The position numbers and the translations under genes were made by a program. This document shows positions 19,169-27,994 of a stretch of 64,000 bases of DNA, in pieces. Source of the DNA: CAVRUD01 sp963724285 (GTDB lineage: Bacteria > Chloroflexota > Chloroflexia > Thermomicrobiales > UBA6265); assembly GCA_963724285.1 (NCBI GenBank), contig CAVRUD010000004.1:1-64000 (forward strand), in the 5' to 3' direction. Each line of letters starts with the position of its first letter. Position 1 is the first letter of the stretch. The notes under the pieces are model-generated. The model worked only from the letters and a program-made list of their open reading frames with translations, searched no databases and was not told the DNA's origin.

Positions 19169-21880
19169 ATGAGCATTCCGCGTCCAACCCCGACCCCTCC
19201 GGCCGCATTGGTGCCACTGGCCCCGCTCACGGACCACCAAGGGCCGACGAGCGGACCGGTATTGCCGGGAGCGCCCGGCAGCAGCGGGCCAGGCGACGGC
19301 TCGGACGACTCCGGGGTCATCCGCCACCTGCGCGTGGCCGCGCCCATGCTCCGGGGACCGGCGGGCGGGTTGCCCTCCCCACCGACTCCCCTCGTCGGCC
19401 GGGAAGCCGAGATCGCCTCCCTGGTCGCCACGCTGGCGAAGCCAGGCATCCGCCTAGTGACCCTCGTTGGCCCGGCCGGGGTTGGTAAAACCCGCCTGGC
19501 GATCCAGGTCGCGGCCGAAGTCGCGCCCGGCTTTTCCGACGGCGCCCACTTCGTTGACCTGAGCAACGTCACCGATGTCGCGGCCGTCCTGCCGACCGTA
19601 GCTGGTGCCCTCGGCATACGCGAAGAGGCCGGCCGGCCAATTGCCGCCAGCCTTTCCGATGCGCTCTCCCCGCTCCACCTGCTCCTGGTGCTGGATAACG
19701 TCGAACATCTCGTCGCGGCCGCGCCGAACCTCGCCGATCTGCTCGCGGTCTGCCCGGGCCTGCACATCATGGCGACCAGCCGGGGCCGCTTCCGGGTCCG
19801 CGCCGAGCACGTCGTGCCGGTCCAGCCCCTGGTCACGCCGGGAACCAACAGCCGGGGCCGCAGGCTCGACGAGATCGCCGCGACCCCGGCAGTGGCGCTG
19901 TTTCTCGATCGGGCCACGGCGGCCGACCCTTCGTTTGGCTTGACCGAAGAGAACGCCGCCGATATCGCTGAGATCTGCTATCGCCTGGACGGCCTGCCCC
20001 TCGCGATCGAGCTGGCCGCCGCCCGGATCGGGGTGCTGACACCGCGGGCTTTGCTCGCCCGTCTGGATCACCGCCTGCCCCTCCTGGTAGCGGGCGCGCC
20101 CGACCTGCCCGCCCGCCAACGGACCCTGCAGGACGCGATCGCCTGGAGCGTCAACCTGCTCCCCCCGGACGAGCGCGACATCTTCGCCCGGGTGTCGGTC
20201 TTTGCCGGTGGCTTCACGCTGGAGGCGGCCGAAGAGGTCGCCGGCGACGTCGGAAGCGATGGGGCTTCCCCCGAATTCCTGGACGCGATCGGCTCCCTGA
20301 TCGACAAGAGCCTGCTGACCCACACCCGATCGCGCACCGACGACTCCCGCTACGGATTGCTGCAGACGGTGCGCGAGTATGGCCAGCTTCTGCTTGCCCA
20401 GCAGGGGGCGACCGACGACACCCGGCTTCGCCATGCCAGATGGTGCGCCGCGCTGGTGGCGGAAGCGGCGCGGCATCTCACCGGTCCGGAGCAGGGCCGC
20501 TGGCTCGATATCCTCGAAGTCGAGGTCGACAATGTCCGGGCGGGGCTGGATTGGGCGACGCACTCGGCCGATCCTGAGGTCCGCACACTTGCCCTGCGCC
20601 TGGCGACGGACCTGTGGCGCTTCTGGGTGTCCCGCGGCGACCTCTCGGAGGGGCGCGACCGGCTGGAGCGGGCCATCGCCGCCGCCGAACCGGGGTCTGC
20701 CGGGCTCATCCAGGCGCATCAGAACAGCGGGAACCTCTCGCTGGACCTGGGCGACTACGCCCAGGCCCGGCGCGGCTACGAGATCAGCTTCGACCTCTCG
20801 ACCGCGGCCAACGACACGGCCGGGATCGCCCGGGCGCTCAACGGCCTTGGTCTGGTGGCGGGCTACGTCGGGGAGTTCGAGCGCGCCTCCGCCCACCACG
20901 CCGAAGCCCTGGCGCTCCGGCGCAACCTCGACGACCCAGTCGGGCTGGGCAACTCCCTGACCAACCTGGGGAACATGGCCAAGATCACCGGGTCGCTTGA
21001 AGAGTCCTTCGCCCTCTTGGACGAGGCGCTGACGGTCCGGCGCGCCCACGGTGATACGGGAGCGGTTGCCTACGCTCTGCTCAATCTGGCCGATCTGTAT
21101 CAGATCAAAGGCAACCTGGCCAGCGCCCGCGCCCATCTCGACCAGAGCCACGCCCTGTTCGCCACGGTCGGGGACAAGCTCGGCCTGGGCTATACCAACC
21201 ATCTGGAGGGCAGCATCAGCCTGGACGCGGACAACCCCGCCCGGGCCGCGCGAGCGTTCGCGGAGGCGCTTCAGCTCCGGCGGGAGCTGAGCGACAGCCG
21301 TGGTATCACGGAGAGCATCGAAGGGCTGGCCGAAGTCGCCGCCACGATCGCCAAATCGGACCCGGACATCGCCAGGAGCGGAGCTTCCTTGCTCGGTGCG
21401 AGCGCAACCCTGCGCTCCACCATCGGCGCGATCCCCGAGCCGTTCCATCAGGACCGGCTCGACCGGGCCAACGCGCTCTTGGCGGAGCACCTCGGCGCAG
21501 ACGCCAAGGCGGCCGCGGCCTCGGGCATGCGACTCTCCCGGAGCGAAGCCATCGCCACCGCCCTCGACTTGGCCACCCAGATCGAGCGGTGGGCGGCCGA
21601 GAACAGCGCCGCGAGCGCCGCTGCCAGCTCGGCAGCGGCCGTACCGGCTGGGCAGCCGGCCAGGCGCGCCGCCGGGCAATCGCTGCCGAACGGGCTCTCC
21701 GCGCGCGAGGTTGACGTGCTGCGGCTGGTGGCAACGGGGATGACCAACGCCGAAGTGGCCGATCAGCTCTTCCTCAGCCCACGGACGATCCACGCCCACC
21801 TCCACCGCATCTTCGGCAAGATCGGCGTCTCCAGCCGCGCCGCGGCGACCCGCTTCGCGATGGAACACGGGTTGGTCTAG
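19169..21880 (+). CDS. LuxR-type NB-ARC/TPR transcriptional regulator
   Basis: A large regulator of about 900 residues. A Pro-rich N-terminal tail leads to LPSPPTPLVGREAEIASLV, then an NB-ARC ATPase (Walker A VGPAGVGKTRL; Walker B LHLLLVLDNVEHLV; LDGLPLAIELAAARIGV). A TPR array follows from about 20,690 on (LDLGDYAQARRGYEI, GNSLTNLGNMAKITGSLEES) and a C-terminal LuxR helix-turn-helix (LSAREVDVLRLVATGMTNAE, SPRTIHAHLHRIFGKIGV). Unlike the BTAD regulator at 2674-5786 its DNA-binding domain is at the C-terminus. The exact start is uncertain: ATGs at 18935, 19094 and 19169 are possible. No target gene adjoins it. Confidence 0.85.
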   Translation: MSIPRPTPTPPAALVPLAPLTDHQGPTSGPVLPGAPGSSGPGDGSDDSGVIRHLRVAAPMLRGPAGGLPSPPTPLVGREAEIASLVATLAKPGIRLVTLVGPAGVGKTRLAIQVAAEVAPGFSDGAHFVDLSNVTDVAAVLPTVAGALGIREEAGRPIAASLSDALSPLHLLLVLDNVEHLVAAAPNLADLLAVCPGLHIMATSRGRFRVRAEHVVPVQPLVTPGTNSRGRRLDEIAATPAVALFLDRATAADPSFGLTEENAADIAEICYRLDGLPLAIELAAARIGVLTPRALLARLDHRLPLLVAGAPDLPARQRTLQDAIAWSVNLLPPDERDIFARVSVFAGGFTLEAAEEVAGDVGSDGASPEFLDAIGSLIDKSLLTHTRSRTDDSRYGLLQTVREYGQLLLAQQGATDDTRLRHARWCAALVAEAARHLTGPEQGRWLDILEVEVDNVRAGLDWATHSADPEVRTLALRLATDLWRFWVSRGDLSEGRDRLERAIAAAEPGSAGLIQAHQNSGNLSLDLGDYAQARRGYEISFDLSTAANDTAGIARALNGLGLVAGYVGEFERASAHHAEALALRRNLDDPVGLGNSLTNLGNMAKITGSLEESFALLDEALTVRRAHGDTGAVAYALLNLADLYQIKGNLASARAHLDQSHALFATVGDKLGLGYTNHLEGSISLDADNPARAARAFAEALQLRRELSDSRGITESIEGLAEVAATIAKSDPDIARSGASLLGASATLRSTIGAIPEPFHQDRLDRANALLAEHLGADAKAAAASGMRLSRSEAIATALDLATQIERWAAENSAASAAASSAAAVPAGQPARRAAGQSLPNGLSAREVDVLRLVATGMTNAEVADQLFLSPRTIHAHLHRIFGKIGVSSRAAATRFAMEHGLV

Positions 21881-22156
21881 TGGGCCGTCGCGTGTCGTCC
21901 GCCGGGCCAACGATCCGGTAGGAGCGGCTGGGTGGCGAATCAGGGCTGACGGATCGGTAGAGCGCTCTGGGCAAGCAGGCAGCGTTTCGGTCTCTCCCAG
22001 GACTTCGCGTCCCCTACCCAGCGGGCTGAGTGACGGAAGCCGGTAGATCGAGGCTGCGGGATTGATCGCGGCTTGTTGGGTGTGTCGGTGGCCCTGGGCG
22101 CCGCCGCTCCCCCGGGCGGCCGGGGGGACACGCGGTCAATCGTTCCGACGAGCGCT
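21881..22156. other. convergent intergenic region
   Basis: It lies between the LuxR-type regulator (plus) and the HAD-like gene (minus). I see no gene and no clear terminator. Confidence 0.3.
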
Positions 22157-22519
22157 CTAGCCTGTAGCGGTCATTTGCTTAAGGTCGTTGAGGGTCTGCT
22201 CCCAGTGCACGAAGCGCACCGCCCGATCGTCGATATAGGCGATTGCGGGGAGCTTGTGGTTCGTCACCAGCAAGACGCCCTTCTTGTTCCAGAACCGCTT
22301 CGGCGCTCGGGTGGTGACCTCGAAGCCGCCCCGCTCGTTCAACCACGCGGCCACCGACTCGGCCTCCCTGGTCGTGAGAATGAAGACGGCGTACTGTTTC
22401 ATCAGTTCGCGTAGCGACTCGAACGCGCCCTCGATTGGCTCGTCATAGATCGAGCCATCGTGCCACCCCTTGACGTACCTATGGACGACCCCATCGAAGT
22501 CGACGGCGATGGATGCCAT
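22157..22519 (-). CDS. small HAD-like phosphatase
   Basis: About 120 residues starting MASIAVDFDGVV, which is HAD motif I (D-x-D with a preceding hydrophobic strand). Motif II is probably FILTTREAES and motif IV IAYIDDRAVRF. The compact size and lack of a cap suggest a minimal HAD phosphatase, similar to short phage and bacterial proteins of unknown substrate. The ATG at 22519 is preferred over the one four codons earlier because GAGGAT is correctly spaced for it. Confidence 0.72.
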   Translation of the reverse strand: MASIAVDFDGVVHRYVKGWHDGSIYDEPIEGAFESLRELMKQYAVFILTTREAESVAAWLNERGGFEVTTRAPKRFWNKKGVLLVTNHKLPAIAYIDDRAVRFVHWEQTLNDLKQMTATG

Positions 22520-22615
22520 GGCGATCCTCATCTACAAGCGAGCGAAGCAACCACGCCCCTCGATCAAGGCACGCGTGGATTGACGAGGGGCGGCGTCGAG
22601 CGGCTCTCGTCCGCT

Positions 22616-23860
22616 TCACGCATGATCCCAATCGATCGCCAGGGTATGCCAGCGCTTGACGATCAGCGTCGTGACGGGCGGATCCGGCGTCACTCCGATG
22701 GGGTAGACCCGCAGCCGCAGCGTCGTGAAGGTCGGCTGCCCGGCAGCGTGCCAGGCGCTGAGATGCCCGAGGAGGCGCTCGCCGAGCAGGCGAGCGGCAT
22801 GCTGGTCGGGGCCGTAGCACCTAATCTGGAGATCTTGCGCACTCCCACGTTCTTCGGCGCGGAGCATGAGGCAGAGGCTTCCGCTTTCCAGCAATCCCAA
22901 CGTCATTCGGTAGCCGGTATCGATCAGCAAGAAGCGAGCGGATTCGGCCAGGGTGGCAACCTGCCGGTCGTCGCTGAGGTGGCAGTACGCCGGATCGTGG
23001 AGGGCCAGCCACAGGCTAAATCCCGCCGTCCCCCGGAGGCCCGTGGCGATTTCGTAGACAGGGCCGGCCAGGGTGCGCACCAACGCGTTCGGATCGATCG
23101 TCGCCCTGTCGTCCACGCCGATCACCAGGCCGCGGTCCGGACCGATGGCCACGAACCCCTCCGGACCGGCGTGGGCGCCGCGCAGGCGCATGAACGAGCA
23201 GCCGCTGATGCTGACGCTCGCCAGGTGGGCATGTCCGCCGGCATCGAGCGCCGGCTCGAAGGCGACCGTCAACTGGGAACCACGCAGCCAGAGAGGGACG
23301 AGGAGACGGCCACCGGGCGCCAGTTGCCCCCACCACGCCGGGGCGATGTCCCATGCGCCAACCGTCAATTCGATCCGGTCGTAAGGAGCGGCAGGCGGAT
23401 ATCCTTCCCCGCCATCGCCGCGGACCAGGTGAACCCGCGCGTGGCCGGCGGCGTCGAGGTGCGCCCTGGCCTCGGCCACGATCTCCTCCTCGAGATCGAC
23501 CGCGACGACGCTGCCGGAGGGTCCGGTGAGGTGAGAGAGGAGGGCGGCGTTGTAGCCCGTGCCTGCGCCGATCTCGAGGACGCGGTCGCCGTGACGCACG
23601 TCGAGCTGCTCGAGCATGATCGCCATCGCCGCCGGTTGCGACGACGAGCTGATCGGGACGCCATTCGCCTCATGGGTGGGGATGGCAACGTCGCGGTAGA
23701 CCTGTTCGAGCGGAAGACCGGGCAAGAAGTGGTGCCGGGGCGTTGCCCGGAAGGCGTGCTCGATCGCGGGTGTGGTGATGTGCCCGGATTGAACCAGGCC
23801 GTCAATGAGCGCGCTGTGGAGCGTCCCAGCGCGCTCACTCTCGGCGGAACCACCAGCCAT
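22616..23860 (-). CDS. PCMT-family methyltransferase, FxLD-system-like
   Basis: About 414 residues. The N-terminal two-thirds is a protein-L-isoaspartate O-methyltransferase-type domain: HFLPGLPLEQVYRDVAIPTH, GVPISSSSQPAAMAIMLEQL, the SAM motif VLEIGAGTGYNAALLSHL, and APYDRIELTVGAWDIAPAWW. The C-terminal third (from GCSFMRLRGAHAG) is an added domain seen in enzymes annotated as 'methyltransferase, FxLD system', which modify ribosomal peptides. I base that on remembered pattern, not a search. No FxLD precursor or lanthipeptide synthetase is nearby, so a repair-type or orphan modifying role is equally possible. Start at 23860 fits the family N-terminus; the open frame extends further upstream but without typical residues. 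Confidence 0.72.
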   Translation of the reverse strand: MAGGSAESERAGTLHSALIDGLVQSGHITTPAIEHAFRATPRHHFLPGLPLEQVYRDVAIPTHEANGVPISSSSQPAAMAIMLEQLDVRHGDRVLEIGAGTGYNAALLSHLTGPSGSVVAVDLEEEIVAEARAHLDAAGHARVHLVRGDGGEGYPPAAPYDRIELTVGAWDIAPAWWGQLAPGGRLLVPLWLRGSQLTVAFEPALDAGGHAHLASVSISGCSFMRLRGAHAGPEGFVAIGPDRGLVIGVDDRATIDPNALVRTLAGPVYEIATGLRGTAGFSLWLALHDPAYCHLSDDRQVATLAESARFLLIDTGYRMTLGLLESGSLCLMLRAEERGSAQDLQIRCYGPDQHAARLLGERLLGHLSAWHAAGQPTFTTLRLRVYPIGVTPDPPVTTLIVKRWHTLAIDWDHA

Positions 23861-23940
23861 CGCGTTACTCGGGTGAGCCGACCAGCAGCGCCATCCCATC
23901 GCGCCTGAATGCTGACGACTGATGGCTAACCACCGACGGC

Positions 23941-24252
23941 TTAGAAGTCGAACAGCTCGCCGAGCAGGGACTTCCGCTTGCGCTTGTGCGGGCGGTAATC
24001 CCCCTCGTACCGCTCGGTGGAGCGGGGGTAATCGTCGTCGTCGTCCCAATCATCGTCGCGGTCCCGGCGAACTCCTGCCGGGGGGGGCGCTCCGCGGGCG
24101 CCCGCGGCGGCGGCCGGCGCGGACGTGCGCTCGATGATCTTGTCCAGTTCGCCCCGATCCAGCCAGACGCCGCGGCAAGTCGGGCAGTAGTCGATCTCGA
24201 TTCCAGAACGGTCGGCCATCTGCAGGGTGCTGCCGTCGACTGGGCAGTTCAT
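23941..24252 (-). CDS. zf-TFIIB zinc-ribbon protein
   Basis: A 103-residue protein starting MNCPVDGSTLQM with GGAGGAAAG upstream. The zinc ribbon is C-P-V-D...IDYCPTCRGVWLDRGELDKI, the transcription-factor TFIIB-like family pattern (CPxC...CpxCxGvWlD.gEL). The rest is an Ala/Pro linker, an Asp-rich patch (DDDWDDDDDYP) and a basic end HKRKRKSLLGELFDF. Function is unknown; the family is thought to be nucleic-acid or regulatory in role. Confidence 0.82.
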   Translation of the reverse strand: MNCPVDGSTLQMADRSGIEIDYCPTCRGVWLDRGELDKIIERTSAPAAAAGARGAPPPAGVRRDRDDDWDDDDDYPRSTERYEGDYRPHKRKRKSLLGELFDF

Positions 24253-24331
24253 TGTCTTTCCTCCATTCATCTGTTCGCCCGAACCGAAGCCCCAGGCGAC
24301 GAGACAAATGGTACACGCACCCGGCATACCC

Positions 24332-24501
24332 GGCGTTCGGCGTTCGGGAAGGACCTCACCCCCTACCCCCTCTCCTCTGCGGAGGAGAGGGGCCGTTGCG
24401 AGGCGCCATGTCCATAATGGAGACGGTTCTCCCCCTTCCCCCCGCTGCGGCAGGGGAAGGGGGCCGGGGGGTTAGGGGGCTGTTCCCGAACGCCGAGCGC
24501 C
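24332..24501. repeat. REP-like element A
   Basis: Composite palindromic element between two minus-strand genes. Outer arms GGCGTTCGGCGTTCGGGAA (24332-24350) and its 18-of-19 complement (24483-24501) enclose a core with a hairpin CCCTCTCCTC-tgcg-GAGGAGAGGG (24368-24391) flanked by ACCTCACCCCCTACC. A second C/G hairpin follows (CCCTTCCCC...GGGGAAGGG). The core recurs at 28523-28565 and 31955-32002. Confidence 0.75.
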
Positions 24502-24511
24502 GCCTTTCCGG

Positions 24512-25759
24512 CTACTCCGTCACCGTCACCGTGCCGGTCATATCCGGATGAATCTCGCAGAAGTAGCTGAAGGTTCCCGGCTCCTCGAAGGTAAACGAGA
24601 ACTCTTCGCCGGCCGGGATGTCGCCGGAATCGAAGGTGCCGTCGTCCGCCGTGGCCGTGTGGGTGGCCCCGTCGAAGTTGGTCCAGGTGACGGTCGTGCC
24701 AACCACGACCTCCACCTCGGCCGGCCCGAACTGGAAGCCCGCGATCTCGATGTCGATGGCCGGTGCGTCCGCCTCGGCCTCGTCTTCTGCTTCTTCGTCG
24801 GCGTCCTCGGCGTCATCGGCGCCCGCGTCCTCTTCGTCCCCGTCATCGCCACCGTCACCCTCGCCGCTGTCGGTCACAACCAGCTCACGGGTCATGCCCA
24901 GCGTGTCGTGATTCGCGACCGGGCAGAGGATCTGGTAGGTCCCGGCGGGAAGATCGACCGTCAGCTCGGCGGTCTCACCGGGCGCGACCGGGGAGTCCAG
25001 GGCGGCCTCGGCCTCTGCGCCCACCACTACGAAGGAGTGGTTCACCGACCCGCTGTTCGTGATGACGAAGGTCGTCTCCCCAGCGGGGATGGAGGACGAC
25101 AGGCGAATCGTGAACTCGTCAAGCGTGACGCGCACGCCCTCGGGCTCTGGGTCCTCTTCAGCGTCGGGGGTCTCCTCCGGGGTCACTTCTTCGACCGGCA
25201 CTTCTTCCTCGATCTCTTCTTCCACCAGGAATGAGGCGTCGGCATCGAGCAGGGACGAGGCCCACAGGATCGCCGGCTCATCGCCCGGATTGGACGCGGT
25301 CGCGACCGCGCCTTCAACGAAGATCGAATCACCGGTGGCCAGAGCGGTCTCTGCGTCGATCTCCAGCGGCTCGATCTCTCCGGCCTCGCCATCTTCGGGG
25401 GCGCGCTGGACGGACGCTTCCCCGGCGAGGAGCGTGTAGTCCAACTCGCCGCTCGCCACGGTGAACGTCACCGCGCCGGGGTGGCTGTGCGGCGGCAGGG
25501 AGGCGCCCGGCTCCAGGGTCACCCGGCGGAGGACGAGCGCGTTGCCGGGCGCGGCACTGGGCTCGCCTGACCCGAAAACGTCGATCGTGACACCCTCGAA
25601 CGTGGAATCGTCCTGGGCCCAGGCTGCCCGCAGGCTGACGGAGCCGGCCAGACCAGCAATGAGGACGGCCGCGGCGAACACCGAGATGAGCGCGGCCCGC
25701 ATCGAGCGACCACCGCGCCGCTCGTGCCCACGATGCTCTGCTGGCTGCGATGGGTGCAT
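24512..25759 (-). CDS. exported cupin/double-cupredoxin protein
   Basis: A 415-residue secreted protein; the start ATG at 25759 is chosen because AGAGGAGGAGCCG precedes it. After a signal peptide (AALISVFAAAVLIAGLAG) comes a cupin-like beta-barrel (TLEPGASLPPHSHPGAVTFT) and then, past a Glu/Pro linker, two cupredoxin domains. The first has VNHSFVVVG and ILCPVANHDTLGM, the second THTATADDGTFDSGDI and FSYFCEIHPDMTG, each giving the H...C...H...M copper set. An acidic low-complexity linker separates them. Plausible role: surface electron transfer or copper handling; inference only. Confidence 0.82.
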   Translation of the reverse strand: MHPSQPAEHRGHERRGGRSMRAALISVFAAAVLIAGLAGSVSLRAAWAQDDSTFEGVTIDVFGSGEPSAAPGNALVLRRVTLEPGASLPPHSHPGAVTFTVASGELDYTLLAGEASVQRAPEDGEAGEIEPLEIDAETALATGDSIFVEGAVATASNPGDEPAILWASSLLDADASFLVEEEIEEEVPVEEVTPEETPDAEEDPEPEGVRVTLDEFTIRLSSSIPAGETTFVITNSGSVNHSFVVVGAEAEAALDSPVAPGETAELTVDLPAGTYQILCPVANHDTLGMTRELVVTDSGEGDGGDDGDEEDAGADDAEDADEEAEDEAEADAPAIDIEIAGFQFGPAEVEVVVGTTVTWTNFDGATHTATADDGTFDSGDIPAGEEFSFTFEEPGTFSYFCEIHPDMTGTVTVTE

Positions 25760-25912
25760 CGGCTCCTCCTCTGGCCTTCGCCTGGGTCTCCACGACGCGT
25801 CAGCATTGACTTTTGTCCAGGCGACTCCCTGATTTCCGGCGGGTGTCGCAGTCGAGTTCTGGCTCATCCCATTGTGCGGCATGGCCGGGCGAAACGCACC
25901 CATCACCGATGT

Positions 25913-25942
25913 ACGCCGATGCCCATTTTTGGGCATCGGCGT
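25913..25942. repeat. 12-bp stem hairpin in divergent promoter region
   Basis: ACGCCGATGCCC and GGGCATCGGCGT flank the six bases ATTTTT. It lies in the 400-base gap between the divergent cupredoxin gene (minus) and allantoinase gene (plus), so it is upstream of both and unlikely to be a simple 3' terminator; it could be an attenuator or a regulator-binding site. The rest of 25760-26161 shows nothing else I can support. Confidence 0.5.
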
Positions 25943-26161
25943 CCGCCGAAACGCCTAGCGGACGCCTGGGATGCGCTGTGGTGGGAAACTCGTTCGCGCC
26001 ACGATGCCCTTAATCGAGGAGAGCCTACCCCATGCATGCCTAGACGCTCCGGGATACGGCGGCTAGGATGGCCCAGCGACAGACGAACGAGGCAGGGCAG
26101 GCTGGCCCCTTCGTGCTCAGCAGACGACGGCCGCCTCGTGGCCAATGAGGAGATCGACGGC

Positions 26162-27610
26162 ATGGCGGACGCGGCCGCGCAGAACCAGACAGACGACACA
26201 CAGTCCGGGCGCTCCGAGCGGACGGTCATCACCGGCGGCTTGGTGGTGACCGACTACGGCCAGTTCCGGGCCGATCTGGTGATCGACGGCGAGCGGATCA
26301 GCGCGATCACCAGCGACGCGAGCGACCTCGCGACGGAGCATCACATCGACGCGACCGGCCTGTGGGTGCTCCCCGGCGGCATCGACGTCCACACCCATTT
26401 CCGCGAGCCGGAGATCGACACCAAAGAGGGCTTCACCACGGGCGGTGCAGGTGCGGCGGCGGGCGGGATCACCACGGTCGTGGAGATGCCCCAGGCCGGC
26501 CCGACGACGACGTCCGCCGCCCTCTTCCGGGCCAAGCGCGACCGGATCGGTCAGACCGCGATCGTCGATACCGCCCTGTGGGCCGGGGTAATTCCCGGAC
26601 AGGATCCTGCCGAACTGAAGGCAATGGCCGAACTCGGCGCGGCCGGGTTCAAGAGCTTCATGGCCTCCTCCAGCCCGTCGTTTCCGGCCGTCGACGACGC
26701 CGACCTCCACACCGCGATGCTCGCTCTGGCCGACCTCGGCGACCTGGAGCGGCCCTACGGTCTCCACGCCGAGCACGATATCCTGCTCGAGGCGGGGTTG
26801 CGCCGGATGGGCGAGGAGGGCCGGACCGATGCCCTGGCCCACGCCGAGTCCCGCCCGCCCTTGGTCGAGACCGCCGCAGTCAACACCGTCCTGCTCTTGG
26901 CCGAGATCACCGGCTGCTGGGTCCACATCTGCCACGTCGCCTCGGCCGACGCCCTGGGCCTGATCGCCAATGCGCGCGCCCGGGGCGTGCGCGTGACCGC
27001 CGAGACCTGCCCGCAGTACCTCGCGCTCAACGCCGACGATCTGGTCCGGCTAAAGGGTTTTGGTCGCTGCGCCCCTGCCATCCGCCCCCAGGAGGAGGTC
27101 GACGCGATCTGGCCGTATGTCCTGAGTGAGACGGTCGATCTGGTCTGTTCCGACCACTGCGGCTTCACGATCGAGGAAAAGCGGAGCGGCGAAGACGACA
27201 TCTTCGAGGCCCCGAACGGCCTGGCCGGCATCCAGACGCTGCTGCCGTCCTTCTTCGACGGAGCCGTCAACCAGCGCGGCATGGACCCGAGCCAGTTCGT
27301 CCGCCAGATCGCCACCAACCCGGCCCGGATCTTCGGCCTCTACCCGCGCAAGGGCACCCTGACCGTCGGCTCCGACGCCGACGTGGTCCTGCTCGACCCC
27401 GAACGGTCCTGGGTGGCGAAGGGCGCCGACATGCTCCACCGCCAAAAATGGACCCCATTCGAAGGCAAGACCATCACCGGCCGCGTCATCCGCACCCTCC
27501 GCCGCGGCGCCACCATCTACGACGACTCCCTGGAGGGCGACAACCGCGTTCCGGCAGCACCGGGGTCTGGGCGGTTCTTGCCGTATGGGTATGGGGAGAC
27601 GGAAGCGTGA
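26162..27610 (+). CDS. allantoinase/dihydroorotase-type cyclic amidohydrolase
   Basis: A 482-residue metal-dependent amidohydrolase opening cyclic amides. Family features in order: LPGGIDVHTHFREPEIDTKE (HxH ligands), the carboxylated-Lys segment GAAGFKSFMASS, YGLHAEHDILLE (His), WVHICHVASADALGLI (His), VTAETCPQYLALN, and LVCSDHCGFTIEEK (Asp). TAETCPQYL and SDHCGFTIEEK favour allantoinase over pyrimidine dihydroorotase or hydantoinase, but that needs a tree. Start ATG at 26162 has GAGGAG ten bases upstream; the open frame extends further upstream without family sequence. No other purine-degradation genes adjoin. Confidence 0.82.
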   Translation: MADAAAQNQTDDTQSGRSERTVITGGLVVTDYGQFRADLVIDGERISAITSDASDLATEHHIDATGLWVLPGGIDVHTHFREPEIDTKEGFTTGGAGAAAGGITTVVEMPQAGPTTTSAALFRAKRDRIGQTAIVDTALWAGVIPGQDPAELKAMAELGAAGFKSFMASSSPSFPAVDDADLHTAMLALADLGDLERPYGLHAEHDILLEAGLRRMGEEGRTDALAHAESRPPLVETAAVNTVLLLAEITGCWVHICHVASADALGLIANARARGVRVTAETCPQYLALNADDLVRLKGFGRCAPAIRPQEEVDAIWPYVLSETVDLVCSDHCGFTIEEKRSGEDDIFEAPNGLAGIQTLLPSFFDGAVNQRGMDPSQFVRQIATNPARIFGLYPRKGTLTVGSDADVVLLDPERSWVAKGADMLHRQKWTPFEGKTITGRVIRTLRRGATIYDDSLEGDNRVPAAPGSGRFLPYGYGETEA

Positions 27611-27661
27611 CCGTGATAGGGTGGGGCAGAGGGTAGGTCGTCTCAGGTAGGATCGCCGACG

Positions 27662-27991
27662 ATGAAGATCGGCACGCTCGACATCTCTGGGCACGATATC
27701 GAATCGCTCTGCCGCCGCTGGCAGATCGTTGACCTGGCCGTGTTCGGCTCCGTGCTTCGCGACGACTTCGGCCGGGAGAGCGACATCGATCTGCTCGTCA
27801 CCTTCGCGCCGGACGCACCCTGGACGCTCCTCGACCTCGTCGCCATCCGAGACGACTTCGCCGGTGTACTCGGCCGCCCAGTCGACCTGATCGAGCGCTC
27901 GACCATCGAAACCAGCCCAAACTGGATTCGCCGTCGGGAGATCCTCGGCACTGCCCAGCCCATCGTCCTACGTGGTCCGTGTAGCCGGTAG
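27662..27991 (+). CDS. MNT-type minimal nucleotidyltransferase
   Basis: A 109-residue protein with the MNT signature VFGSVLRDDFGRESDIDLLV (GS...D-x-D). In MntA/HepT modules such proteins add AMP to, and neutralise, a HEPN RNase toxin encoded beside them. Here no HEPN gene follows: the next sequence is the relic of a restriction gene on the other strand. The C-terminus (RREILGTAQPIVLRGPCSR) is slightly long, so the module may be broken or the partner lost. Confidence 0.75.
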   Translation: MKIGTLDISGHDIESLCRRWQIVDLAVFGSVLRDDFGRESDIDLLVTFAPDAPWTLLDLVAIRDDFAGVLGRPVDLIERSTIETSPNWIRRREILGTAQPIVLRGPCSR

Positions 27992-27994
27992 AGA

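Noticed and set aside
19454..21910. 818-residue open frame on the minus strand opposite the LuxR-type regulator
   Set aside because: High-GC shadow; the plus strand has Walker motifs, TPRs and HTH in proper order.
26162..27610. Assignment as dihydroorotase (pyrC)
   Set aside because: TAETCPQYL and SDHCGFTIEEK fit the allantoinase branch better and no pyrimidine genes adjoin; left as allantoinase-type without a gene symbol.
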